This document shows positions 44,124 to 52,338 of a DNA stretch of 64,000 bases, in pieces. The notes under the pieces are model-generated. The model was not told the origin of the DNA. It was given only the letters and a program-made list of their open reading frames with translations, and did not search any database. The position numbers and the translations under genes were made by a program. Each line of letters opens with the position of its first letter. Positions within the stretch are counted from its first letter, which is position 1. This DNA is from JBGQMW01 sp963769845 (GTDB lineage: Archaea > Thermoproteota > Bathyarchaeia > Bathyarchaeales > Bathycorpusculaceae): NCBI GenBank assembly GCA_963769845.1, contig CAVYNL010000018.1:1-64000 (forward strand), read 5' to 3'.

Positions 44124-44944
44124 CGGTCCTGTTTCTCCAGCGCTTTTTTCAGGATTCTTTCTGCCTCGTAAACGTCGATGATGTCTTTGGGGAGGTTTAG
44201 GCCTGGCAGTTCAAGGAAGATTTGGGCTATCTGCGGCGGCACGATGGAGGCTTGGGTGAGCGTTTCAGGGTCGGTTAGGATTTTTGTTGCTTCGCCATCG
44301 GCGATGATTTTGCCCTCGCGCATGAGCATCACGCGAGGGTTGCATTCGGCTACGAATTCGACGTCGTGCGTGACGGCGATGATGGTTTTCTGTTGGGTGC
44401 GCATTTGCATGACGAATTGTCGGAGTTTTTCTTTCTGTTCGTAGTCTTGTCCGATGGTCGGCTCGTCAAGAATGAGCGTTTTGGGGTCCCATGCGAGTAT
44501 TGAGGCCAACGCGACGCGTTTTCTTTCTCCGCCGCTGAGCATGAACGGTGAGGTTTTCCGGTACTGTGTGAGGTTGAGGAGGTTGAGTGCCCATGTTATG
44601 CGTTTTTCGATGACTTCTGGTTCGTACCCGAAGTTTTTCAGGGCAAAAGCGATTTCGTCTTCGACTGTTTCGCTGAAGAGTTGGCTGTCGGGGTTTTGGA
44701 AGACGAAGCCCACGTCTCTCGAGAGTTTCGCGATGCTGACTTTGGTTGTGTCGACGCCGTCGACGAGGACCTGGCCCTTTGTGGGTTTGAGGAGGCCGTT
44801 GAAGTGCTTGACGAGTGTGGTCTTGCCGGCGCCGTTTTGGCCCATGATGGCTACGAATTCGCCATCTTTGATGGTGAGGGACACGCCTTTGAGGGCTTGG
44901 ACGCCGCTCTGGTAGCTGAAGTAAATGTCTTTGACTTCGATCAT
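44120..44944 (-). CDS. ecfA2: ECF transporter ATPase 2
   Basis: 274 residues. Walker A is GQNGAGKTT, Q-loop FQNPDSQLF, signature LSGGERKRVAL, Walker B LILDEPT. ATG 44944 overlaps the stop of the first ATPase by 4 bases. It forms a heterodimer with the other ATPase to drive uptake. Confidence 0.93.
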   Translation of the reverse strand: MIEVKDIYFSYQSGVQALKGVSLTIKDGEFVAIMGQNGAGKTTLVKHFNGLLKPTKGQVLVDGVDTTKVSIAKLSRDVGFVFQNPDSQLFSETVEDEIAFALKNFGYEPEVIEKRITWALNLLNLTQYRKTSPFMLSGGERKRVALASILAWDPKTLILDEPTIGQDYEQKEKLRQFVMQMRTQQKTIIAVTHDVEFVAECNPRVMLMREGKIIADGEATKILTDPETLTQASIVPPQIAQIFLELPGLNLPKDIIDVYEAERILKKALEKQDR

Positions 44945-45786
44945 CCGAGGGCCTCCTTCAGAAGTTTTGCCATGTCCTCGGAGGAAAGCGGGACAGTGTT
45001 GCCGAGTTGTACGCCGTCGCTTCTGAGTAGCTCGTAGAGGCGGGTTGCTTTGGGTATGCCTACGCCGACGAGTCGGGCTTCTTCCGATTGGAGAATCTGG
45101 TGTGGGTCGCCGTCGAGCATGACTTTGCCGTCTTGCATGATTATGATGTGGTCTGTGTACTTGGCTGTGAGGTCGAGCCGGTGTTCGACGAGGACGACGG
45201 TTATGCCGAGGTTCCGGTTGAGCTCGCGGATGACTTCGAAGATCTTTTTGGCGCTCAGCGGGTCTAGGAAGGAGGTTGGTTCGTCGAGAACGATTATTCT
45301 TGGTTGCATGGCGAGGACAGAGGCGATGGCTACGCGTTGTTGTTGTCCGCCTGAGAGCTCGTGCGGTGGTCTTTCGCGCAAGTCATACATTCCTGTGAGT
45401 TTAAGTGCCCAGTCGACTTTTTCGCGCATTTCTTTCCGTGCAACGCCGAGGTTTTCGAGTCCGAAGGCCACGTCCTTCTCGACTGAGAGCGCAAAAAGCT
45501 GGTTTTCTGGATTTTGGAAGACGAGACCTACGTGCTTTGCCATCTCGTATATGGGGTGTTCAGCGATTTTTTTGTCTGCAACGACAATGTCCCCAGTCAT
45601 TTCGCCCTGATAGAAGTGGGGAATGAGGCCGTTGAAGCATCGGCACAGGGTGGTTTTGCCGCATCCGCTGGGGCCTGTTATGAGTGTGAATTCGCCTTCT
45701 TCTATTCTGATGGAGACACCGCTGATGGACGGTTTGGTGGCGCCTGGATAAGTGTACGTGAGGTTGTTTGTTTCTATTATTGGCAT
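44941..45786 (-). CDS. ecfA1: ECF transporter ATPase 1
   Basis: 281 residues. Walker A is GPSGCGKTT, Q-loop FQNPENQLF, signature LSGGQQQRVAI, Walker B IIVLDEPTS. It is first in the ecfA1-ecfA2-ecfT operon, all overlapping by 4 bases. The lack of an S-component gene suggests one module serving several S proteins encoded elsewhere. Confidence 0.93.
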   Translation of the reverse strand: MPIIETNNLTYTYPGATKPSISGVSIRIEEGEFTLITGPSGCGKTTLCRCFNGLIPHFYQGEMTGDIVVADKKIAEHPIYEMAKHVGLVFQNPENQLFALSVEKDVAFGLENLGVARKEMREKVDWALKLTGMYDLRERPPHELSGGQQQRVAIASVLAMQPRIIVLDEPTSFLDPLSAKKIFEVIRELNRNLGITVVLVEHRLDLTAKYTDHIIIMQDGKVMLDGDPHQILQSEEARLVGVGIPKATRLYELLRSDGVQLGNTVPLSSEDMAKLLKEALG

Positions 45787-45838
45787 GTTTGCGGTGCCTG
45801 CCCTATTTCATGCGGGCGTTCGGCTCATTTAAGAGTAG

Positions 45839-46834
45839 CTACTTGTTTATGGCTAGCTTTTCCTTGAGAAGCCAAAGGCACCGTTTCAAGCCGATTTCAA
45901 CGTCGCCCTCGCCGTTGACGCCGGCGGCCGTTGAGTGCCCGCCGCCCATGCCGTGCAGGTACTCGCCCAATGGTTTGGCGATGTCTCTGCCCAGATGGAC
46001 CTGCGTCTGGTTGTAGAATTCAAGATTGCTGCGGAGGCTGATTTCGATGGTTTTATTCTTCTCTCCAGCGACTACGCCGACGTGCGCACCGAGCTCGACG
46101 AGTGCGCGTGCGGCTGAGGCTTGGTAAGCACTCACGTGTGATAGCGCGATGATCCATTTGTCAAGTCTGAAGAGGCGCGTTCTTCTGCAGGCCTTGAGTC
46201 TGGCCACGCGTTCGGAGAAGTCCATTGGCAGGGAGAGCTGTGCAAGGTTTTCTTGTGCGTTGACTCCGGCGTCGATGAGGTCGGCGATGTTCTTGAGCGT
46301 CGTTGAGCTTGCGAGGACGAAGTGGCGCGTGTCGAAGGCTATGCCTAAGAACAGCGCTTTGGCTTCGTTGGGGCCTGGTTTGAGGTTTGCTTGTTTGTAG
46401 AAGTCGAGGACGATTTCGCAGGTTGAAGATGCGGATTCGCTGGTTATGCAGATTTTGGCTAGCTGTTCGGTTTCTGGGTGGCTTGCGTGGTGGTCGATGA
46501 CAATTACGGGGGCTTTTGTGTTTTTGACGCTTGTTGCGAGGTTGTCGAGCTGCTGTATCGTGTTGGTGTCGAGTAGGATTATGGCTTGGGCTTTGTCGAT
46601 GTTGGGTTGTGTTTTCACTTCTATGGGCAGGTTTTTTATGATGTGTTTTGAGAGTCGGCTTATGCCGTTCGCGGCGCCTATCTCGATTTCCAAGTCGGGC
46701 AACGATTGTTTTAGCAGGCTTGAGAATGCGTAAGCGGAGCAGATGGCGTCTGGGTCAGCGTTATGATGGCAGAGCAGGGTAACATGCTTGACGTTGGCCG
46801 TTTGAAGGAGCGAGGTTATTTCTTTGTATGACAT
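45839..46834 (-). CDS. DHH-family phosphoesterase
   Basis: 331 residues with DHH motifs HHNADPDAI, LLDTNT, DHHAS and the DHHA1 motif GGGHSTAAG. These bind two Mn ions and act on nanoRNA, pAp or single-stranded nucleic acid. The ATG at 46834 lies inside the end of the DUF3194 gene. The order prefoldin beta, DUF3194, DHH is widespread in archaea. Confidence 0.9.
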   Translation of the reverse strand: MSYKEITSLLQTANVKHVTLLCHHNADPDAICSAYAFSSLLKQSLPDLEIEIGAANGISRLSKHIIKNLPIEVKTQPNIDKAQAIILLDTNTIQQLDNLATSVKNTKAPVIVIDHHASHPETEQLAKICITSESASSTCEIVLDFYKQANLKPGPNEAKALFLGIAFDTRHFVLASSTTLKNIADLIDAGVNAQENLAQLSLPMDFSERVARLKACRRTRLFRLDKWIIALSHVSAYQASAARALVELGAHVGVVAGEKNKTIEISLRSNLEFYNQTQVHLGRDIAKPLGEYLHGMGGGHSTAAGVNGEGDVEIGLKRCLWLLKEKLAINK

Positions 46835-47118
46835 GTTAGCTCCCTCAAGTATTGCTTGGCTGAAGTGAAAGCGGCGTTGACGGCCTCGTCGGTGATTTGT
46901 TTAACTTTGACGTTCTTGGTTGATGGTGTAAGTTCTAGGTCGACCTCGACTTTCAGGTTTACTGGCTTGGCGCCTTCGGCCTCAGCGGTTATATTGAGTG
47001 TTTCTATGTTTTTTGAGGAGACTTTTGATAAAATGTGTTTCCGTGCTGCTTCTTCTGCTTTGAGGCAGAGTTCTTCGATTTGTTCGTCAGTCAGTTTCTC
47101 CAGGCCTAGCTCTTCCAC
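46816..47118 (-). CDS. DUF3194 protein
   Basis: 100 residues from GTG 47118, with GGTGA upstream. It has an acidic N-terminal helix (LTDEQIEELCLKAEEAARKHI) and a beta-rich second half (NLKVEVDLEL). The DUF3194 family is archaeal and usually encoded beside prefoldin beta, as here. Its function is unknown; a chaperone or RNA role has only been guessed from neighbours. Confidence 0.85.
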   Translation of the reverse strand: MEELGLEKLTDEQIEELCLKAEEAARKHILSKVSSKNIETLNITAEAEGAKPVNLKVEVDLELTPSTKNVKVKQITDEAVNAAFTSAKQYLRELTCHTKK

Positions 47119-47148
47119 GGGTAGTCACCCAGAAAGGAGAACAGGTTG

Positions 47149-47517
47149 CTAGGGCTGTGGAGAAACTGGGTTAAGGTCGTGTCGAAGCTGTGTTTCTATG
47201 TCTTTCAGCTGGTTCCGTAAGCGTTCTTCTTGTTTTCCCAAGACAGTAACGCGCGTGCTGAGCAGGTCTTTCCGTTCCGTCAGCTCAGTTACCATCTTTG
47301 TTCTTTCTGTCTTAACTAGGATCGTGCCCATCGCCTTGTAGATGACTGCATCGTCCGTCATTTTTTGCAGTTCGCCCAAGGCTTGTTCAGTCTCTGATGA
47401 TTCTACTTCTACTTGTTGCTTCTGCGCCAGGATTGATTGAAGCGTCTGTTGGAGCCTTTGCATTTTGACCAGACGCTCTTGAACTTGAGGCGGCAGGGAT
47501 GAAACTTCGTCACTCAC
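47149..47517 (-). CDS. pfdB: Prefoldin beta subunit
   Basis: 122 residues from GTG 47517, with GGAAGGA upstream. Two long coiled-coil helices flank a short beta hairpin (DDAVIYKAMGTILVKT), the prefoldin beta design. It forms a jellyfish-like hexamer with prefoldin alpha that holds unfolded proteins. It heads the pfdB-DUF3194-DHH operon. Confidence 0.93.
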   Translation of the reverse strand: MSDEVSSLPPQVQERLVKMQRLQQTLQSILAQKQQVEVESSETEQALGELQKMTDDAVIYKAMGTILVKTERTKMVTELTERKDLLSTRVTVLGKQEERLRNQLKDIETQLRHDLNPVSPQP

Positions 47518-47706
47518 TTTCTATCCTTCCAACTTCACAGCAATAAGACACGCTGTTAATTAACATTTTGCGCGACGAACTGCCGAGCGCGCGCGCCCAA
47601 ACACACACACAAAAGGAGAAACAAAAACCATTTTACACCGATTTAGGGACAGACATGCGCGCTAGAAATCCTTAGCCGCTTCACCTGTATTTCAAATTCA
47701 CAAGTT

Positions 47707-47715
47707 CTTTATATT
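47707..47715 (+). promoter_or_regulatory. TATA box before the TrmB-type gene
   Basis: CTTTATATT lies about 65 bases before the ATG 47779. The same intergenic region has a (GC)5 run at 47587-47596 followed by an AC repeat. Confidence 0.45.
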
Positions 47716-47778
47716 GCTTAGACTGGGAAATTAGCGGACACGTGTTTGCTAGCTACTGATATGCTGGATGAGTAGAGA

Positions 47779-48564
47779 ATGTCAAACGATGAAAGCACTG
47801 ACCTCCTACTCGGTTTGGGCTTAAGCCTTAATCAAGCAAAGGTTTACTTAGCAATACTTAAACTGGAGAGAACTACAGTTGCGCAAATAGGAAAGTTTTC
47901 AAAAGTGCGCAGGGAAGATGTGTACAGGATTTTACCGATACTTGAAACAATGGGATTAGTAGAAAGAATAATGGGCAAACCAGCCGAGATTCGAGCAACA
48001 CCCATTTCCGATGCTTTAACTTTCTTAGTGACGGAAGAAAAAACGAAATCTGATGAGAGACTGTCAGGCATGAGGATTAAAGTCCAGAGGTTAGCCTCAA
48101 AAGATTGGAAGCAACCCCTGCCTGAAAAAGAAAGCATCTACGTCCTGATACCAGAAAGAAAAGCGATTCTGGCTAAGACTTCAGAACTAATCAAAAACTC
48201 GAAAAAAGAAACTTGTTTGATTGCAGACAAAGTGAGAATTTTACCCATTTTATCGCAGTTTTCAGAGGATTTCAAGACGGCAATAAAGAAAGGTGCACAG
48301 ATTCGAGTGATTTTTGAAGGGGATAGCCCAGATAATTTACTTAAAGAAAAAGTGCAAAAACTCATTGATGGGGATTCTTTTCACGTCAAGTTTTATCGTA
48401 AACCCTTGAATCACTTCATAATGTCTGATGAAAAAGAAGCGATGATTACCGCTTCCAAAGAAAGCGGTTTAGGAGAAGTCCCCACTTTGTGGACAAACAA
48501 CGGCAACCTTATTGGCATACTGAAAACAAGTTTTGAATCGGAATGGCAAAAGGCTAAAGATTGA
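47779..48564 (+). CDS. TrmB-family transcriptional regulator
   Basis: 261 residues from ATG 47779. An N-terminal winged helix (LGLSLNQAKVYLAILKLERTTV in two parts, RREDVYRILPILETMGLVER) is typical of TrmB. A middle coiled segment and a C-terminal domain resembling the PLD-like TrmB effector domain follow (ACLIADKVRILP region, FIMSDEKEAMI). TrmB proteins usually sense sugars, but this ligand is unknown. Codon use is more AT-rich than in its neighbours, in line with later insertion between prefoldin and pcc1. Confidence 0.87.
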   Translation: MSNDESTDLLLGLGLSLNQAKVYLAILKLERTTVAQIGKFSKVRREDVYRILPILETMGLVERIMGKPAEIRATPISDALTFLVTEEKTKSDERLSGMRIKVQRLASKDWKQPLPEKESIYVLIPERKAILAKTSELIKNSKKETCLIADKVRILPILSQFSEDFKTAIKKGAQIRVIFEGDSPDNLLKEKVQKLIDGDSFHVKFYRKPLNHFIMSDEKEAMITASKESGLGEVPTLWTNNGNLIGILKTSFESEWQKAKD

Positions 48565-48686
48565 CTTGGCATCAAGCAAACTTTATCCAAGATGTGCAGG
48601 CGCGTCCTAAGAAATTGAGAAAGCAATTATAGCGCGCTGTTGCTGTGGCACCCCAGACACACAGGTTTATTCACTCCATAGCCCAT

Positions 48687-48695
48687 ATTATATAG
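48687..48695 (+). promoter_or_regulatory. TATA box of the secreted-protein gene
   Basis: ATTATATAG lies about 27 bases before the start at 48718. GGAGG at 48709-48713 is the ribosome site. Confidence 0.55.
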
Positions 48696-48717
48696 TAAGA
48701 AATCATATGGAGGTTCG

Positions 48718-49182
48718 TTGTTGTCTTTCTCCATCCGAATCGGCAATCATGTTCACAAGAGAGCAATATTCGCCACCATGTGCATAGTAATGGTCGTCAT
48801 TCTCGGCACCATTGCGGGGTTATTTAATGCGAGTAAAACTGTTCACGCTAACGTGGTGGGCTTTGGAGCTGAGATTTACTGGGATCAAGGCTGTACAAAT
48901 AGAACTCTTTCGTTCGATTGGGGGTCTATTGAGCCAGGTTCAAACAAGACCTTTGCTGTCTACATTGGGAATGAAGGCGATTCATCTGCTTGTTTGTCTA
49001 TGGCAACGTCAAACTGGGCTCCATCCGCAGCCTTGAGCTACATGACTCTAAACTGGAACTACTCTGGTCAAATCCTTAGCGTCGGTCAAGTGATTCCTCT
49101 GGAACTAATCCTAGCTGTCTCACCAAGTATAACAGGGATAACCCATTTCAGCTTCGACATAACCATAACCACAACAAACTAA
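48718..49182 (+). CDS. Membrane-anchored or secreted beta-rich protein
   Basis: 154 residues from TTG 48718 or, with better spacing from GGAGG, TTG 48721. A hydrophobic helix near residues 17-37 (AIFATMCIVMVVILGTIAG) is a signal anchor. The outer part has WDQGCTNRTLSFDWGSIEPG and repeats of S, T and N, with several N-x-S/T sites and two cysteines. It looks like a surface protein of immunoglobulin-like type. No family is named. Confidence 0.7.
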   Translation: MLSFSIRIGNHVHKRAIFATMCIVMVVILGTIAGLFNASKTVHANVVGFGAEIYWDQGCTNRTLSFDWGSIEPGSNKTFAVYIGNEGDSSACLSMATSNWAPSAALSYMTLNWNYSGQILSVGQVIPLELILAVSPSITGITHFSFDITITTTN

Positions 49183-49241
49183 CATTCATCAGATTTCCAA
49201 CGATTGCTACCTCTGCTTTGGGAAGCAATCGGGTGCCGTAG

Positions 49242-49415
49242 AAAGAGGGTTTTGCAGAAGACATCTACATTTTCTCAAGTGTGCTTAACGATTTGTTTGG
49301 AGCGCGCGCAAAAAGATACATTCATAGTGGTGCCGAACTGGAAAAGAAAGCCTATTTGGAGAAGATGGGCGCGCGCGTTGAGGGAGTTTACGAGAAAGGT
49401 TTTGAAGGCGCTTAG
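49242..49415 (+). pseudogene. Probable C-terminal remnant of an unknown gene
   Basis: After a stop codon at 49239-49241 there is a 57-codon open stretch with no good start. Its translation (EDIYIFSSVLNDLFGARAKR, ELEKKAYLEKMGARVEGVYE) looks like real protein. It carries two (GC)4 runs. It may be a remnant of a larger gene or a small gene starting at the GTG in SSVLND. Confidence 0.35.
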
Positions 49416-49850
49416 CTAGAATCGGTCCGATTTTGGTCTGGTGTAGATTTCGATCACGTAGTTGTCCGGGTCGCAGAATGATACAGCGTAGTATCCTGGC
49501 TCGAATTGGGGATGCTCTTCACATGGGAACAGCGCTCTAAACCCGTTCTTCGTCATTTCTCTCTCGATAGCGTCAACGGCTTGTTTGTCTTGAACAAAGA
49601 TGGCTAGATGGTCCGCCACGACGAACTCTTCTCCAGTCGGGGTCTTTCGCTTGACCCTTGGTTCTTGCAGTTCGCCCACCCAGACCTGAAAATTCTGATT
49701 GGAGAATCCTACTCCGTCTTCAGTGTCCATGATTATCTTAAAGCCAAGCCCTCCTAACAAAGTCTTGTAGAACTTCTTCGAGTTTTTCAAAATGGAAACT
49801 TCGATTCCAACATGGCCAACAATTGCTTGAGTCTGTTTATTTGAGACCAT
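49416..49850 (-). CDS. VOC/glyoxalase-family protein
   Basis: 144 residues from ATG 49850. It has two beta-alpha-beta-beta-beta halves: HVGIEVSILKNSKKFYKTLLG and VADHLAIFVQDKQAV, ending with FCDPDNYVIEIYT. H14, H78 area and the final E fit the metal ligands of the vicinal oxygen chelate fold. Substrate is unknown; the family includes lactoylglutathione lyase and fosfomycin-resistance proteins, with no evidence for either. Confidence 0.85.
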   Translation of the reverse strand: MVSNKQTQAIVGHVGIEVSILKNSKKFYKTLLGGLGFKIIMDTEDGVGFSNQNFQVWVGELQEPRVKRKTPTGEEFVVADHLAIFVQDKQAVDAIEREMTKNGFRALFPCEEHPQFEPGYYAVSFCDPDNYVIEIYTRPKSDRF

Positions 49851-50037
49851 AAGATCATGCCACGATAAAGACCAATGCGCCTTTTCACTTAAATGATTTG
49901 CATGCCATCAAAGCTCGCACTCGTATGGACATCGCGTGCACACATGCAACGCGCCAAAAAAGTGACTTCAGCACGAATGTAACCCAATCTTGTAACACAA
50001 GGCCATCAAAGAACCGCCATCTCTACTAATGCGCGCG

Positions 50038-50289
50038 CTATTGTGTTTCTAGAACCTCGAAAACGTTCAAGATCGAGTTTATCCATCTCAAGTACGCGTT
50101 CAACGTGGCTCGCAGGGCAACTGTGTCTTTGGCTTCAACTCTCAGGGTGAGCTGTTTTCCTTCTTCTTGCAGGGTTGTGTGTGCGCGTGCCGTGGTTGGG
50201 TTTTCTGTTTCGGGTTTCAGTGATTTGAATATTATCTCTGCTTGTTTTTCTGTGGAGAATTTGAGGCGAATTGTGGCTTTGGCCTTCAT
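50038..50289 (-). CDS. pcc1: KEOPS subunit Pcc1
   Basis: 83 residues from ATG 50289 (MKAKATIRLKF); a GTG at 50313 would add 8. The small two-helix, three-strand fold with AYLRWINSILNVFEVL at the end is typical of Pcc1, the dimerising subunit of the KEOPS complex that makes the t6A base in tRNA. It is the last gene of the exosome/proteasome superoperon here, 72 bases after eL43. Confidence 0.87.
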   Translation of the reverse strand: MKAKATIRLKFSTEKQAEIIFKSLKPETENPTTARAHTTLQEEGKQLTLRVEAKDTVALRATLNAYLRWINSILNVFEVLETQ

Positions 50290-50360
50290 CGATTGACTCT
50301 CAAAAAGGGACACGGGGGTTTGTGGCTCAAAAAGTTTGAGCCTGTGAAAAGTCGGAACGG

Positions 50361-50774
50361 TCAGTCTTCTGCTTCGTCATCGGCTTCTTCAGCCTGTTCT
50401 TCTTCCTCTTCCGCTTCCTCTTCTTCTGGCTCTTCTTCGACTTGTTCTGTTTCTACTTCGGTCTGCTCTTGTTCTTGCGGGGTTGGTGCTTCGGTGGTTT
50501 TTGCTGCTTCTTCTACGGGTATTGCGTGGGCTGAGCGTTTTGCGACTGCGCCGAGTTTGGTTGTTGGTGTGTATGCGCCGCCTGTGAAGGTGAAGCCGCA
50601 TTTTTTGCAGAGCCAGACGCCGACGCTTTTTCTCTTGACCCTTGTGAAGCCGCAGCTGGGGCATTTGTGGCGTATTTTCATGCCTTCCATTACTTTGACG
50701 TAGCGTTTTCGTACTGTTACGCCGTAGCGGGGTCCGAAGCCGCGTGAGGGTCCGACTTTCTTCATCTTGGGCAT
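50361..50774 (-). CDS. rpl37ae: Ribosomal protein eL43 (L37Ae) with long acidic tail
   Basis: 137 residues. Residues 1-85 are normal eL43: basic N-terminus, then zinc ligands C38, C41, C56 and C59 (CPSC, CKKC). Usual archaeal eL43 ends near residue 90. Here about 50 more residues follow, mostly Glu with Gln, Thr, Pro and Ala (VEEEPEEEEAEEEEEQ). The tail could fold over the basic rRNA surface before assembly or act as a protein contact. It lies between rrp42 and pcc1 in the standard gene order. Confidence 0.93.
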   Translation of the reverse strand: MPKMKKVGPSRGFGPRYGVTVRKRYVKVMEGMKIRHKCPSCGFTRVKRKSVGVWLCKKCGFTFTGGAYTPTTKLGAVAKRSAHAIPVEEAAKTTEAPTPQEQEQTEVETEQVEEEPEEEEAEEEEEQAEEADDEAED

Positions 50775-50782
50775 TAGGGGTC

Positions 50783-51571
50783 CTACCAGTTGAGTTTCTT
50801 GCGTAGTTCTTTAGCCTTTTCTCTCGCTATGTTTGCCGCTTCGAACACTTGTGCTGGTTCGAAGTATCCGCTTCCGCCTTTCTGGATGGCGCATATGTTG
50901 TCGTCTTCGTCTATGGCGAAGCTGATTCTTGCATCCATTACTTGTTCTTCTTCGACCCACGGGTCGACGACGAGCTTGTTGCCTATTTTCGCGCATGTCA
51001 CGGTGATCGGGTGTTTTCTCAGTGGGAGTGGTTCGTAGCCGCTCTTGATTTTGACTTCGCCCTCTTCGATTTCGTACTTGTTCATCTTGGTGTTGACGAG
51101 CGCGGACACTGCTGCGAGTGCTGCGGCGTCGATTAGGTTGCCGTCGTAGTTGAGGACGTAAATGTCGATGAACACGACGAAGACTTTTTTGCCTGGTTCG
51201 ATGACGAGCTTTTCCGTATCGATCATTTTTGATTCTCTGATTCCTCGGTCTACTATGCGTGCGAGTTCGATGCTGTTCTCGTCTGGTGGGCCGGGTTCGT
51301 AGTTTGGTGATGCGAAGGGCACGAGTTCGGCGTTTACGGTCATGACGCCTTCGTTGGGTGTGTCTGGGAAGGGTTCGCCCATTTCGACTTTTATGCCGAC
51401 TACGATTTCGGTTTTGCCGAGCAGCACGCGGGCCGAGCCTTCAGCGCGTTCGATCAAGCCTTGCTCGATTTTGAGTTCGCGGTATTCGAGTGGGCCTCTG
51501 CCGTCGAGACGGTTTCCCTTCTCGATCAGCTGTTCAATCTGCTTCTGTTTTACTTTGGTGATTACTGACAT
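50783..51571 (-). CDS. rrp42: Exosome subunit Rrp42
   Basis: 262 residues of the RNase PH fold: NRLDGRGPLEYRELKIEQG, GKTEIVVGIK, NYDGNLIDAAALAAVSAL. Rrp42 is the non-catalytic partner of Rrp41 in the hexameric archaeal exosome ring. It lacks the catalytic aspartate pair of Rrp41. Its start overlaps the rrp41 stop (TAATG). Confidence 0.95.
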   Translation of the reverse strand: MSVITKVKQKQIEQLIEKGNRLDGRGPLEYRELKIEQGLIERAEGSARVLLGKTEIVVGIKVEMGEPFPDTPNEGVMTVNAELVPFASPNYEPGPPDENSIELARIVDRGIRESKMIDTEKLVIEPGKKVFVVFIDIYVLNYDGNLIDAAALAAVSALVNTKMNKYEIEEGEVKIKSGYEPLPLRKHPITVTCAKIGNKLVVDPWVEEEQVMDARISFAIDEDDNICAIQKGGSGYFEPAQVFEAANIAREKAKELRKKLNW

Positions 51572-52338
51572 TATTCTTCAGCCTCCTCTTCTTCCTTGGT
51601 TTCTGTTTCTACTTCTCCTTTGACGGTTAGGTACTTGGTTTTCAAGGCTTCCTTCTGCAGTACGTAGACGGTTTTGCATCCTTCCAGGGCCATGTTCACG
51701 GCTTTCTCGAATTCTTCGTGTGTCAGTATGCCGTCCATCTGCAGCAGCGTTATAGCGTTAAGGTTGGGCATCAGGGCGACGGGTACGTCGGCTGAGCCTA
51801 GTTTGTCTTCTGTGTCGAACAGGTCGAGGACGACGGTGTTTTCGATTTTGCCCGCTGCGCACGCGACGACCAAGTCGCGCATGGGTATGCCCGAGTCTGC
51901 GAGGGCCAGTGCGGCCGCTGTGATGCTTGCGCATCTTGTTCCGCCGTCAGCCTGCAGGACTTCGATGATGATATCTATCATCGTACGCGGGTAGTATTCC
52001 ACGAATACGGCGGGTTCGAGTGATTCTCTGATCACTTTCGATAGCTCGATTTCTCTGCGTGAGGGTGCGGGGCTTTTGCGTTCTTGGACGCTGAAGCTTG
52101 CCATGTGGTAGCGGCACTTGAGTACCGTGCGGTCTTGGAGTGCCAGGTGTTTGGGGTGGACTTCTCGTGGGCCGTACACTGCGGCTACGATCTTGTTCTT
52201 TCCCCATTCTATGTACGCTGAACCGTTGGCGTTTGAGATTACGCCTACTTCCATTTTTACGGGTCTAAGCTCATCGGGTTTTCTGCCGTCGAGTCTTAAG
52301 CCTTTTTTGTCGATTAGTTTTTCTGGTTTTTCGTTCAC
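51571..52338 (-). CDS. rrp41: Exosome subunit Rrp41
   Basis: 255 residues of the RNase PH fold with LRLDGRKPDELRP, GKNKIVAAVYGP, the phosphate-loop and catalytic region QADGGTRCASITAAALALADSGIPM in two parts, and DLFDTEDKLGSADVP. It does the 3'-to-5' phosphorolysis in the exosome. A Glu-rich end (KEEEEAEE) recalls the acidic tail of eL43. GTG 52338 overlaps the rrp4 stop by 4 bases. Confidence 0.95.
   Translation of the reverse strand: MNEKPEKLIDKKGLRLDGRKPDELRPVKMEVGVISNANGSAYIEWGKNKIVAAVYGPREVHPKHLALQDRTVLKCRYHMASFSVQERKSPAPSRREIELSKVIRESLEPAVFVEYYPRTMIDIIIEVLQADGGTRCASITAAALALADSGIPMRDLVVACAAGKIENTVVLDLFDTEDKLGSADVPVALMPNLNAITLLQMDGILTHEEFEKAVNMALEGCKTVYVLQKEALKTKYLTVKGEVETETKEEEEAEE

Noticed and set aside
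49183..49415. 70-codon frame from 49204 as a gene
   Set aside because: Another frame in the same place gives a more protein-like sequence, listed as a remnant; this frame is its shadow.
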